From NCBI GenBank assembly GCA_035448545.1, contig DAOTJE010000023.1, positions 5,368-69,367 of the forward strand: a stretch of 64,000 nt of DNA, written 5' to 3'. Of this stretch, positions 1-8,139 are shown piece by piece (the stretch's first letter is position 1; every line of letters starts with the position of its first letter). Source of the stretch: Anaerobaca sp035448545 (lineage in GTDB: Bacteria; Planctomycetota; Phycisphaerae; Sedimentisphaerales; Anaerobacaceae). The notes beneath the pieces are model-generated. The model was not told the origin of the DNA. It was given only the letters and a program-made list of their open reading frames with translations, and did no database searches. Both the position numbers and the translations under genes were made by a program.

Positions 1-1910
1 TCGTGCGGGACATTGCCGTTCACCGGGGGCACATCCGGCACGTGGATCTCAGGCATGGCGGGCACGTGCACCTGCGGCATCACCGGAAGGACCGGCATGG
101 GGTGCGGCGCAGCGGGCGCCGGGCTACCGGGCGCCGCAGGCATCACCGGCAAGGGAGGCATGGCCGGCATCGGAGGCACCAGCCGCACCGGCGGAACGTC
201 GGCCGGCGCGTCGGCGCCGCTGTAGGCCTTTCGGAAAACATCGCCGTATTCCTGGCCCCACTTCTGCATGTCCTGTTGCCACTGTTTCCACTCATCACTG
301 TTCTGCCATTCATCCATAGCCTTCTGCCAAGCCTGCATCTCCGGGCCGTTCTGCCACTGCTGCATCTGCTCGGCCCAGGCCTGCATCTCCTTGGCCCACT
401 GCTGGTACTCTTCTGTGTCCATATGAGCCTGCATGGCATGGGCCTGAGCCTCCTTGGCCTTGAGCCGGGCTTTGTCGGCCGCGTCTTTGGCCTTCTTGGC
501 CTCTTTGCCGGCCTCGACGCTCTGGGCCTGCGCCTCTGTCGCCTTCTCGCGGGCCTGCTCCAGCGTCTGGAGTTCCTTCTGGAGCTTCTGTCTTTCGACC
601 TCCAGTTTCTCCAGTCTCGCCCGCAACCGGGCAAGCTCCTGTGACGACGGGGTCTCCTCTTCAATCTGATCGGTTGACTTGTTTTCCGCGACAGCCGGCG
701 TGCGGTCCTGGCCCTGCGCCATCGGCAGCACGCAGGCGAACATCAGCGCCACGACACTCAGTACGAATGCACGTTTCATGGTTCTATACCTCCAGGTTGG
801 CTTGGCCAACCAGTCCAGGCGGACAACTAAACGGTTCGCATCTTCAAACAGGCCCAGCAGGCCCAGGCCCGGCTCGGTCGAGCGGGCGAGGAACCGCCGG
901 GCGGTCTCCAGAAGCGTCTGGCGATAGGCGATCGTCTGCTCACGCAGCAGGTTGGCGACCGTGGCGTCGCACGACAGCTCCCGCAGATGGTGCAGTTGCC
1001 GGCGCGCCAGCCAGAGCAAAGGGTTGTACCAGTACACGATCTGCAAGAGCATGTAGAGACCGTGCGCGTGCAGATCGCCCCTGCGGATGTGCGCCAGCTC
1101 GTGCAGCAGCATGTGCTCGGTGTCCCGTCGGCTCAGCCTGCTCAGATAGCCCTTGGGCATGAGCAGGACCGGCCGGAAGCACCCGAACACCGCGGGCGTG
1201 GCCAGTTGCCCGACCACGATGACCCTGGGAATCCGCCGCAGCCCCAGACGCTTCGCGCAGCCGGCCAGATGGCTGTAGAAGGACTGCGGCAGAGACGTCT
1301 CCGCCGCACGGCTGGTGTGCCGGCCGACCAACGAATGCAATCTGAGCAACAGCCAGGTTCCCAGAATCAGTGTCCCTGCGAGCCATATCGCCATCGCATA
1401 AAACTGCCACGACAATTGCGGATTTTGGATTGCGGACTGCGGATTCGGCAATATCCCGGCTTCCAACGAAACACTGCCGCGGGCCCGCCGCACCGGTTGA
1501 GGATAGCTTCGGGTCTGGACGAGCACGCCGTCGGCAAGACTACGGTAGGCATCCGCTGTCGGCGGCGACATGGCGACCACCGAATACGCATTCGGGTTTT
1601 GCAGCGAATCGGCAAGCGTCGATCCGCAATCCGCAATCCCGGCAGGCTTGCCAAAGTCTATCCAGCGCGCGGCCTGCTCCACCAGCGGGCGCAACTGTGG
1701 CACCATGCCGCTCGGCAGCGACAGCGTCGGCGGCAAGACCAGCTTGATGAGGATCAGCGACCACAGCGCATACCGCAACTGCGGCCAAGCCCACCGCCGT
1801 ATGAGACGGTCGATACAGGCGATCAGAACAATCAACAAACCCACCTGCCAGAACATGGCGGCGGTCCAATCCCACCACAGGCGGGCGATGGCATTGACGT
1901 ACTCGATCAT
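1..1910 (-). CDS. BlaR1-type M56 membrane metallopeptidase (partial, runs off left edge)
   Basis: A single open frame runs leftward from the ATG at 1910-1908 past base 1, giving at least 636 residues with no stop, so the protein is incomplete. It overlaps the BlaI stop codon (ATGA), which fixes the start. Hydrophobic helices lie near residues 17-34, 44-60, 170-188 and 381-397. The zinc site is HELAH at 270-274, with the third ligand probably E311 in the RELSCDA motif, as in the M56/BlaR1 family. After the fourth helix comes an exported tail: a charged coiled-coil (about 410-470), a stretch rich in Gln, Trp and Met, then repeats rich in Pro, Met and Val up to the window edge. Family knowledge: BlaR1 senses a ligand outside the cell and triggers proteolytic inactivation of BlaI. 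No penicillin-binding domain is visible, so the ligand is unknown. Confidence 0.88.
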   Translation of the reverse strand, partial: MIEYVNAIARLWWDWTAAMFWQVGLLIVLIACIDRLIRRWAWPQLRYALWSLILIKLVLPPTLSLPSGMVPQLRPLVEQAARWIDFGKPAGIADCGSTLADSLQNPNAYSVVAMSPPTADAYRSLADGVLVQTRSYPQPVRRARGSVSLEAGILPNPQSAIQNPQLSWQFYAMAIWLAGTLILGTWLLLRLHSLVGRHTSRAAETSLPQSFYSHLAGCAKRLGLRRIPRVIVVGQLATPAVFGCFRPVLLMPKGYLSRLSRRDTEHMLLHELAHIRRGDLHAHGLYMLLQIVYWYNPLLWLARRQLHHLRELSCDATVANLLREQTIAYRQTLLETARRFLARSTEPGLGLLGLFEDANRLVVRLDWLAKPTWRYRTMKRAFVLSVVALMFACVLPMAQGQDRTPAVAENKSTDQIEEETPSSQELARLRARLEKLEVERQKLQKELQTLEQAREKATEAQAQSVEAGKEAKKAKDAADKARLKAKEAQAHAMQAHMDTEEYQQWAKEMQAWAEQMQQWQNGPEMQAWQKAMDEWQNSDEWKQWQQDMQKWGQEYGDVFRKAYSGADAPADVPPVRLVPPMPAMPPLPVMPAAPGSPAPAAPHPMPVLPVMPQVHVPAMPEIHVPDVPPVNGNVPH

Positions 1911-2281
1911 TTGGTCTCTCCCTTAGCCTGGTCTTCCACGAGCCTAGCCAGTTCGCGCTTCTGCTTGGCGGTGAGCTGCTCCTCCTCGACGAGGAAGTGG
2001 ACCAGCGGCCCCATGGCGCCGTCGAAGGCCGTCTCCAGCAGCGAGCGAAACGCGATGAGCCGGGCCTTGCGCTGCGAGATCAGCGGGTCGTACACGCTTG
2101 TGTTGCCCTGCTTGGCTTCACGGACGACCTGTTTCTCTACCAGTCGCGTGAGCATGGTCTTTATTGTGGTGTAGGCCCACTTGACCCCCGCCGGCAGCCG
2201 CTCCATGATCTCGCGAGCCGTCGCCGGGTGCTTTTCCCACAGCGCCTTCATGATTTGCCATTCTGCTTCAGTTAGCTTCAT
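1907..2281 (-). CDS. blaI: BlaI/MecI/CopY family transcriptional repressor
   Basis: A 124-residue winged-helix protein, the usual length for BlaI/MecI repressors. The N-terminal two thirds hold the DNA-binding domain (KLTEAEWQIMKALW, then TTIKTMLTRLVEKQVV as recognition and wing region). The C-terminal third, which is Glu- and Lys-rich, is the dimerisation part. It is translationally coupled to the downstream M56 peptidase by a 4-base ATGA overlap. By family knowledge it represses its own operon until the peptidase triggers its cleavage. Two dyads just upstream (2295-2330) fit its operator. The regulated stress or ligand cannot be read from the sequence, and beta-lactam resistance should not be assumed. 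Confidence 0.93.
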   Translation of the reverse strand: MKLTEAEWQIMKALWEKHPATAREIMERLPAGVKWAYTTIKTMLTRLVEKQVVREAKQGNTSVYDPLISQRKARLIAFRSLLETAFDGAMGPLVHFLVEEEQLTAKQKRELARLVEDQAKGETK

Positions 2282-2294
2282 AGGTGCTTCTCCT

Positions 2295-2330
2295 TCTACA
2301 GCCGTAGTAGCAGTCTACTACATTCGTAGA
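2295..2330 (-). promoter_or_regulatory. Tandem dyad operator for BlaI
   Basis: Two dyads sit just upstream of blaI. One has CTAC (2296-2299) facing GTAG (2304-2307). The other has TCTAC (2314-2318) facing GTAGA (2326-2330). Their centres are about 20 bases apart, roughly two helical turns, which suits two repressor dimers on one DNA face. The TACTACA-like core matches known BlaI/MecI operators. Confidence 0.65.
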
Positions 2331-2399
2331 AGGCGCCAACAAAGAAAATGAAAATTCGGAGAAAAATTTCTTGGCCTGCTCGAGGTGCGCAAAGACAAA

Positions 2400-2427
2400 G
2401 GGCGGCGGCCTCCTCGCGCCGCCGCCC
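2400..2427 (-). terminator. GC-rich hairpin after the beta-helix gene
   Basis: A perfect 10-bp stem (2400-2409 with 2418-2427) closes an 8-base loop. On the minus strand it follows the stop codon at 2453 and is followed by a loose T-rich stretch (CTTTGTCTTT), consistent with an intrinsic terminator. The same stem with a different loop recurs at 4711-4738. Confidence 0.6.
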
Positions 2428-2452
2428 CAGTGCGAGGGTCCGTGGCGGGAAG

Positions 2453-4504
2453 TTACGGATGCAGAGTCACGCGGATCTTGGGGGAAACGGTTGTCGCGCC
2501 GTCGTCGTCGGTGGCCTCGGCCCAGATGGTATAGACACTATCGTAATGGATGTTCGACCAGTTCACCTCCCGGCGCCAGCCGTCCGTCGGGTCCGTAGAA
2601 AGCAGGCCGCTTGTACCATGCGATGTCTCACTGCGATATTCGATCGTGTAACGCACCGTGAGCACGGTTCCGTCCACATCCGATGCCTCCGCCCGGAGAA
2701 TGATCGGCGCCGGGTAGGTGAGTTCGGCGCCATCCTCAGGACTGGTCAGGACAACGGTCGGCGGGAGGTTGGGCTTTCCGATGTCGGGCATCAGCCAATG
2801 CGACATCAGGATGTCCAGGTCGAGGTCGTCGACCCGGCAATCGCCGTTGATGTCGCCGGCGATCTGCGTCTCGCAGACAGGCTCGCCGAAGTACGACCGG
2901 CTGGCTTCGAGCGTGCCACCGTAGGCGCCCAGGTTGACGTAACCCCCGTTCGGGAAGGGCTCGGCGCCCAGCGGCGCATTCGGATCACCCGCGTCGATGC
3001 ACGAGCTGGTGACGTCGTCGAAGACCCACGTCTCGGTCGCACGATCCCAGTGACCCGCCTGCGACTTCAGGTGGTAATCACCCGCGACATAGACGTCGTC
3101 GTCCGGGTCGTCCGGCGTGCCGTTCGGGTCCCAGTAACCCGGATCGACGAAAAGCGGGTCGACGTCAATGTTGCCCTGGCCCTCATACCCGCCCTCGACG
3201 TTGCTGTACGTCACCAAAGTCTGCGGCTCCCGAGCAAACAGAGATGCAAAGGGTTCCAGTCCGTCCCGGACGATGTTCCCAGTCAGTTCCGCTCTGGCGC
3301 CGGGCAGCGGCGCATACATGAGGATGCTGCTGCGTTGGCCCCGATTGTCGGTGAAGGTGCAGTTCGAGATATCCAAGATCGTCGTACTGGCGAAAATCGC
3401 GCCGGGCCCGAGCCAGCCTCCGGAGTTGCCCGCGAAAACGCAGTTGGTCAGTTTCAAAACCGTGCTGTGGTTTTCGCTGGCGCCGCCTGCGATGCTGCCG
3501 ATCCCGCTGGCGGCGTTGCCCGCAAACAGGCAGCGACTGACACGTACGCTGTCGCCGGACGTGTTCAAAGCGCCGGGCCCCATGCCGCTCGCTGAATTGC
3601 TGAGGAAGCGGCAATCCACCAGCGCAACGCTGCCCCCGGCATTGACAGCTCCCGTCCGACCGGTGTTCCCGACAAATGTGCAGGCCCGTGCGGTCAACTG
3701 ACGCGTACAATCGACCGCTCCTCTATTAGCCACGAAGGAACAGCGAAGCAGGTCCAGCGAGCCGGTGCTCTGGATGCCGCCTCCACCGTTGTCGACGAAC
3801 ACGCAATCCGTCAAGGTGGCATCGCCATCCGAACTCGTGAATGCACCCCACGACCGCCGGTTCCGCTCGAAGACACATTCTGTCAGGACGCTGTTGCATC
3901 GCCATGCGTGGATCGCAGCCTGGGCGTTATCGACAAAGCGACAGCGACGAAAAGCGGAGCTCCCCATCTTCATATCCACGGCAGGTCCGGTGGCACCGGT
4001 GACGGTAAACCCGTCGATGACGGCGCTCCCATCCTTTCCTCTTCCAGTCACAACTCGGCGGCAGTTCTCCTCTCGCTCGGGCACGTCCCAGTCTTGGCCG
4101 GGCGTGTCGTCCCCGGCCAGGTCGCCGCTGAGAATCGTCCGGTAGCGTTCCACGTCCCGGGCGTTCGGATCGAGCCCCGCCACGCCGGCGTACCCCCCTT
4201 CAAGCACCACATGGTTGCTCAACTGGAACGTGGCGTTCCAGGAATCCGGAGTCGCGCCCATGGGCGGGCCGGGCCGGTAGGTTCCCTGGGCAACGCGAAT
4301 CACGGCCGGCGGCGCTTCGTTTGCGTCCGCCAGCGCATCCTGGAGGTCGCGGTACGCATCGGCCCACGAGGAACCGTCGTTGGCCCCCGTCGCCGCCGCA
4401 TCAACATAGACCACGCGTTCGGTCGACTGTGCGGCCCCGACGCATATTGGAACGAGCACCGCACACAAGACCACCACATCCGTCCGCCAATCTCCACGTC
4501 TCAT
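2453..4504 (-). CDS. Secreted right-handed beta-helix protein with dockerin and Ig-like domain
   Basis: 683 residues starting at the ATG at 4504, chosen because GGAGG lies 7 bases upstream and a signal peptide follows at once (residues 1-24, ending VGAAQS). The body has the start typical of exported beta-helix proteins (VYVDAAATGANDGSSWADAY, about 30-52), followed by many short beta-strand turns rich in Asn, Gly, Cys and Ser up to about residue 440. A dockerin-like calcium repeat (GDINGDCRVDDLDLDILMSHW) lies near 547-567, and an Ig-like domain (PPTVVLTSPEDGAELTYPAP) closes the protein. Such proteins may bind or cleave polysaccharide. No catalytic motif was recognised, and no cohesin partner is in the window. 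Confidence 0.85.
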   Translation of the reverse strand: MRRGDWRTDVVVLCAVLVPICVGAAQSTERVVYVDAAATGANDGSSWADAYRDLQDALADANEAPPAVIRVAQGTYRPGPPMGATPDSWNATFQLSNHVVLEGGYAGVAGLDPNARDVERYRTILSGDLAGDDTPGQDWDVPEREENCRRVVTGRGKDGSAVIDGFTVTGATGPAVDMKMGSSAFRRCRFVDNAQAAIHAWRCNSVLTECVFERNRRSWGAFTSSDGDATLTDCVFVDNGGGGIQSTGSLDLLRCSFVANRGAVDCTRQLTARACTFVGNTGRTGAVNAGGSVALVDCRFLSNSASGMGPGALNTSGDSVRVSRCLFAGNAASGIGSIAGGASENHSTVLKLTNCVFAGNSGGWLGPGAIFASTTILDISNCTFTDNRGQRSSILMYAPLPGARAELTGNIVRDGLEPFASLFAREPQTLVTYSNVEGGYEGQGNIDVDPLFVDPGYWDPNGTPDDPDDDVYVAGDYHLKSQAGHWDRATETWVFDDVTSSCIDAGDPNAPLGAEPFPNGGYVNLGAYGGTLEASRSYFGEPVCETQIAGDINGDCRVDDLDLDILMSHWLMPDIGKPNLPPTVVLTSPEDGAELTYPAPIILRAEASDVDGTVLTVRYTIEYRSETSHGTSGLLSTDPTDGWRREVNWSNIHYDSVYTIWAEATDDDGATTVSPKIRVTLHP

Positions 4505-5378
4505 GGCTTTCCCTCCAAAAAGAGACTGCTCTGCACGAACACAGCAGGCCGCACCTGCCTTTGGTGAGTCCATGAGCGACGGGCGACGTTACACATTTTC
4601 TTGGGGGGAAGCGGCGGAATTTGATGCCTTGCATCCGAGAGGCCCGGCCCGGGCGGTTCACGTACCGATACCGCCCTGCCGAGCCTTCGCCCGACGCACG
4701 CAGGAACAACGGGCGGCGGCCTCCGCTTGCCGCCGCCCCAGCGGCAAGGGCCCGGGGCGGAACGCCACGGATGCACGGTCACGTGAATTGAGGTCCAGGT
4801 CGAGGTCGTCGACCCGGCAATCGCCGTTGATGTCGCCGGCGATCTGCGTCTCGCAGACACCGCGGCGCCAAGCCGAGGCGCTGCGTTCCTCTACCAGAGA
4901 CCGTTTCAAAAGGTGAGCGTTACAGGCCTTTCCGAATAAAACACACCCAACATTCGCCCCCGTCGCCTCCGGTCCTTCGGCACGACCCGAGGAAGGTGTC
5001 TGCCACAAGGCACGCTCTCGATGGCGATTCCGACAAGAGAGGGCGGGCCCGGAAATAACAGCTGTCAAGGAGGGTCAGGCAGGTCTCCATCAGGCAAAAC
5101 CCAGAAAAATTCCGGTGTCAGGATTTCGTTTTTTTGCTAAAGCCTCACGTAAACCTGACCGACACTACGGCCGCTGACATCGCGAAGGCAATGTCAAACA
5201 GGGTTAATGGCGCCCCTTTGATTACAGAGATGTCGTGCAGGTCGGAGATCTTCGTAGCGGACTCCAAGGGATCCCACTCTGCGCCCGTGCGCTCGGCGTG
5301 CGCAGCGGGTGAGATAGGAACTGCGGACCCCCGCCGCCTGAATCCGGTCCGCAACACGGTAGGTTGGGAGATACAACA
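4505..5378. other. Long intergenic region between beta-helix gene and cheW
   Basis: Apart from the decayed dockerin tail (4711-4859) no gene is supported here. Frames of about 80-140 residues exist but have no family resemblance or ribosome site. A divergent promoter pair for the beta-helix gene and cheW is expected, but no clear -35/-10 set was found. Confidence 0.6.
4711..4859 (-). pseudogene. Decayed, internally deleted copy of the dockerin gene 3' end
   Basis: Bases 4793-4859 are identical to 2813-2879, which encode the calcium-binding part of the dockerin. Bases 4711-4790 resemble the 3' end and terminator hairpin of the same gene (2400-2470). About 340 bases between these two parts are missing. 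The dockerin frame runs on into unrelated sequence, so no working protein is expected. It lies just upstream of the intact gene and looks like a duplicated tail that then lost its middle. Confidence 0.75.
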
Positions 5379-5900
5379 ATGACGAAAAGCGAAACGAAGA
5401 ATCACGAAACACCTGGAAGGGCACCCACGAAGGAGGGCAAGTACCTCACGTTCGCCTTGGCGCAGGAGGAGTTCGGGCTGGAGATTCTCAAAGTGCGCGA
5501 GATCATCGGCTATATCGATGTCACCGCCGTGCCGCAGACGCCGTCCTACGTCAAGGGCGTCATCAACCTGCGCGGCCAAGTCATCCCCGTGGTGGACCTG
5601 CGGACGAAGTTCGGCATGGAGACCGCTGGAATTACTCCTCAAACCTGTATCATCGTCGTGGAGATCGCCCAGGGCGGACGGACGTTCAGCACCGGCATCA
5701 CCGTCGATCGCGTGCAGGAGGTCCTCGACATCCGCGGCGACCACATCGAGGACGCTCCGCAGTTTGGCTCCTCCGTGGATACCGGTTTCATCCTCGGCAT
5801 GGCCAAGATGGGCAACAGCGTCAAGATCCTGCTCGACATCGACAAGGTCCTCGCCGGGGACGGTCTGAACGGTCTGCATTACGAGATGCAGGCGTCGTGA
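5379..5900 (+). CDS. cheW: CheW-type chemotaxis coupling protein
   Basis: 173 residues from the ATG at 5379, preceded by GGGAG 8 bases upstream (an upstream in-frame TTG at 5364 is less likely). The CheW fold is clear: YLTFALAQEEFGLEILKVREII, then VKGVINLRGQVIPVVDLRTKFGM, and IGITVDRVQEV-type segments. CheW bridges chemoreceptors and the kinase CheA at the inner membrane. It lies 139 bases upstream of a chemoreceptor gene in the same direction, so the two probably serve one signalling array. No cheA, cheB or cheR lies in the window. Confidence 0.95.
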   Translation: MTKSETKNHETPGRAPTKEGKYLTFALAQEEFGLEILKVREIIGYIDVTAVPQTPSYVKGVINLRGQVIPVVDLRTKFGMETAGITPQTCIIVVEIAQGGRTFSTGITVDRVQEVLDIRGDHIEDAPQFGSSVDTGFILGMAKMGNSVKILLDIDKVLAGDGLNGLHYEMQAS

Positions 5901-6039
5901 TTCAGAAGAAGCAACGGCCTTTCGCGGACGTCGCTACCGGCACTGCCGCGTGTGTGGCCACGAGCCCCGTTCGAGACAAGAGCAGGGCGTACCTTGCGTA
6001 CAGGCGACAATACAGGACTCAAGTGAAAGGGCAGATCCA

Positions 6040-8061
6040 ATGTTGAAGAACCTGACTATCGGTAAGAAGCTGGCGATGGGATTCGGCGTCGTTCTGGCGC
6101 TGCTGACACTGACGGGCATCATCGCCTTTCGCGGCGTCAGCGGAATGGGAACGGATGCACAAGACGTCATCCAGAAGAACCAACTGGCGAAAGACCTGGC
6201 GCAGAAGGAAATCGACCATCTGAACTGGGCGAACCAGGTTGTCGCGCTGATCACCGACGAGAACGTCACGGAACTGACCGTCCAGACCGACGACCACAAA
6301 TGCGCGTTTGGCCAGTGGCTTTACAGTGATGCTCGCGAGGACGCGGAGAAGGCGATTCCCGAATTGGCGTCCATCCTGAAGGAGATTGAAGGACCCCATC
6401 GGGAGCTTCACGAATCCGCGATTGAGATCGGGCAACACTTTCAACGGGCCGACGCCCGTCTTCCCGGTCTGCTGGCGGCCCGCATGGTGGATCACCTGAA
6501 ATGGGCAGACGTGATTCGCGATGCCTTCCTGGAGGGCAAGACCACCCTGGAAGTGCAGACGGACCCGACTCGCTGCGCTCTGGGGCAGTGGCTCGCCAGC
6601 ACGGAGGGAACGCAGGCCCACGCGAAGGCGAACGGCGAACTGAAGCAGGCATGGGACCAGATGCTGACCGTACACCGCGCGTTGCACGAATCGGCCGCGG
6701 ACATCTGCAGGCACATCGGCGCAGGCGAGGAGGGCAGAGCCGAGGCCAAGAAGGTATTTGACGAAAGAACCCTGCCCCTGCTGGAGCAGACGCTCAGCCA
6801 CATGGAGCGGATGAAGCTGGCGGCCGAACACGCGCTGGAAGGCCAGAACCATGCGGGCCGGGTGTTTGTCACAAAGACCCGGCCGTCTCTGGACAAGGTA
6901 CAACAGCTCCTGCGTCAGGCAGGTGAGCGTGTCAGCGAGGTCGTGGCCGACACCAACAGCGGGATGATGGCCTCGGCTGCCTTTACCAAGCTGAGCGTCA
7001 GCATTCTCTGCATCGCCGCTGTCGTGATCGGAATCCTGGCAGCGGTCCTGATCGGTCGTGGCATCCTCCGGGCCTTGACACGAATCATTGCGGGTCTTCG
7101 GGAAGGTTCGGAGCAGGTGGCGGCAGCGTCGGGTCAGGTCTCCGCGGCCTCGCAGTCACTGGCGGAAGGCGCCACCGAGCAGGCCGCTGGACTTCAGGAG
7201 ACTTCGTCCAGCCTCGAAGAAATGTCCAGTATGACCAAACAGAACGCCGACAACGCCCAACAGGCCAACACCTTGGCCGCCGAGGCCAAGAAGGCCGCCA
7301 GCACCGGCAGCGAATCGATGACCCGAATGAGCAAGGCCATTCAGGAGATTCAGAAAAGCTCCGACGAGACCAGCAAGATCATCAAGGTCATCGATGAAAT
7401 CGCCTTCCAGACCAACCTGCTGGCGCTGAACGCCGCCGTCGAAGCCGCCCGGGCCGGCGAAGCGGGCAAGGGCTTCGCGGTCGTCGCCGAAGAGGTCCGC
7501 AACCTGGCCATGCGGTCAGCCGAGGCCGCCAAGAACACCGCCAACATGATCGAGGAATCCGTCAAGAACGCCAAGAACGGTGTCGATATCGCCGCCGAGG
7601 TCGGCAAGGTTCTCGAACAGATTGTCCAGAGTGTCGGCAAGACCACCGACTTGGTCAGCGAGATCGCGGCCGCTTCCCAGGAACAGGCCCAGGGCATCGA
7701 CCAGGTGAACACCGCCGTCGCTCAAATGGACAAGGTCACGCAGCAGAACGCGGCCAATGCCGAGGAATCGGCCAGCGCGTCGGAGGAACTCAGCTCGCAG
7801 GCCGAATCGATGAATGAGATCGTCGGCGAGTTGGTCGCCCTGGTCGGAGGCGCCTCGGCACGGACAGCATCCGCCAGGCAGAAATCCAACAAGCCCGGCG
7901 GAAAGCTCTCCCACGCGGATCACTTGTTCCATCGCATCGCCTCAGCCGGTGAGGCGAAGACACCCAAGGCCAAGCAAGGCCATCCGGCCAAGCCGGCTCC
8001 GGCTGCTCGCACCTCCATCCCTCTGGATGAGGACGAACAACTGGATCGCTTCAACAATTGA
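6040..8061 (+). CDS. Methyl-accepting chemotaxis protein with two CZB domains
   Basis: 673 residues from the ATG at 6040 (AAAGG upstream). TM1 is about 11-30 and TM2 about 317-338, so residues 31-316 form the sensor. This region holds two chemoreceptor zinc-binding (CZB) domains. The first has H60, C88 (CAFGQW), H120 and H124. The second has H152, C179 (CALGQW), H212 and H216, matching the 3His/1Cys zinc core of the family. After TM2 there is a short HAMP-like linker and a long MCP signalling hairpin (tip DEIAFQTNLLALNAAVEAARAGEAGKGFAVVAEEVR). No CheR-docking pentapeptide ends the protein. CZB domains are most often cytoplasmic, so a tandem pair between two membrane helices is unusual. Zinc, hypochlorite or redox sensing is possible. 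Confidence 0.94.
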   Translation: MLKNLTIGKKLAMGFGVVLALLTLTGIIAFRGVSGMGTDAQDVIQKNQLAKDLAQKEIDHLNWANQVVALITDENVTELTVQTDDHKCAFGQWLYSDAREDAEKAIPELASILKEIEGPHRELHESAIEIGQHFQRADARLPGLLAARMVDHLKWADVIRDAFLEGKTTLEVQTDPTRCALGQWLASTEGTQAHAKANGELKQAWDQMLTVHRALHESAADICRHIGAGEEGRAEAKKVFDERTLPLLEQTLSHMERMKLAAEHALEGQNHAGRVFVTKTRPSLDKVQQLLRQAGERVSEVVADTNSGMMASAAFTKLSVSILCIAAVVIGILAAVLIGRGILRALTRIIAGLREGSEQVAAASGQVSAASQSLAEGATEQAAGLQETSSSLEEMSSMTKQNADNAQQANTLAAEAKKAASTGSESMTRMSKAIQEIQKSSDETSKIIKVIDEIAFQTNLLALNAAVEAARAGEAGKGFAVVAEEVRNLAMRSAEAAKNTANMIEESVKNAKNGVDIAAEVGKVLEQIVQSVGKTTDLVSEIAAASQEQAQGIDQVNTAVAQMDKVTQQNAANAEESASASEELSSQAESMNEIVGELVALVGGASARTASARQKSNKPGGKLSHADHLFHRIASAGEAKTPKAKQGHPAKPAPAARTSIPLDEDEQLDRFNN

Positions 8062-8081
8062 CCCCTTCAGACGGTCGACGA

Positions 8082-8118
8082 GCATTCCGGGCAGATCGGC
8101 CCGGTCCGCCTGGAATGC
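8082..8118. terminator. Hairpin between converging MCP and purC genes
   Basis: Arms 8082-8092 and 8108-8118 pair in 10 of 11 positions, and a short T-run (8129-8132) follows on the plus strand. It lies between two converging genes, so it may end transcripts from both sides. Confidence 0.45.
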
Positions 8119-8139
8119 CGTCGGCCGGTTTTCGCAAGC

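Noticed and set aside
3..664. Open frames on both strands at the left edge
   Set aside because: The minus-strand frame starting at 1910 runs through this region without a stop and carries the M56 protein's coiled-coil and proline-rich tail. The other frames give Arg/His-rich strings without family resemblance.
777..779. Possible separate gene starting at the ATG at 779 (MKRAFVLS..., looks like a signal peptide)
   Set aside because: It is in frame with the M56 peptidase with no stop between. The hydrophobic stretch fits the fourth helix of BlaR1-type proteins.
1907..2330. Beta-lactam resistance operon
   Set aside because: No beta-lactamase and no penicillin-binding sensor domain are visible. 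BlaI/M56 pairs serve many purposes.
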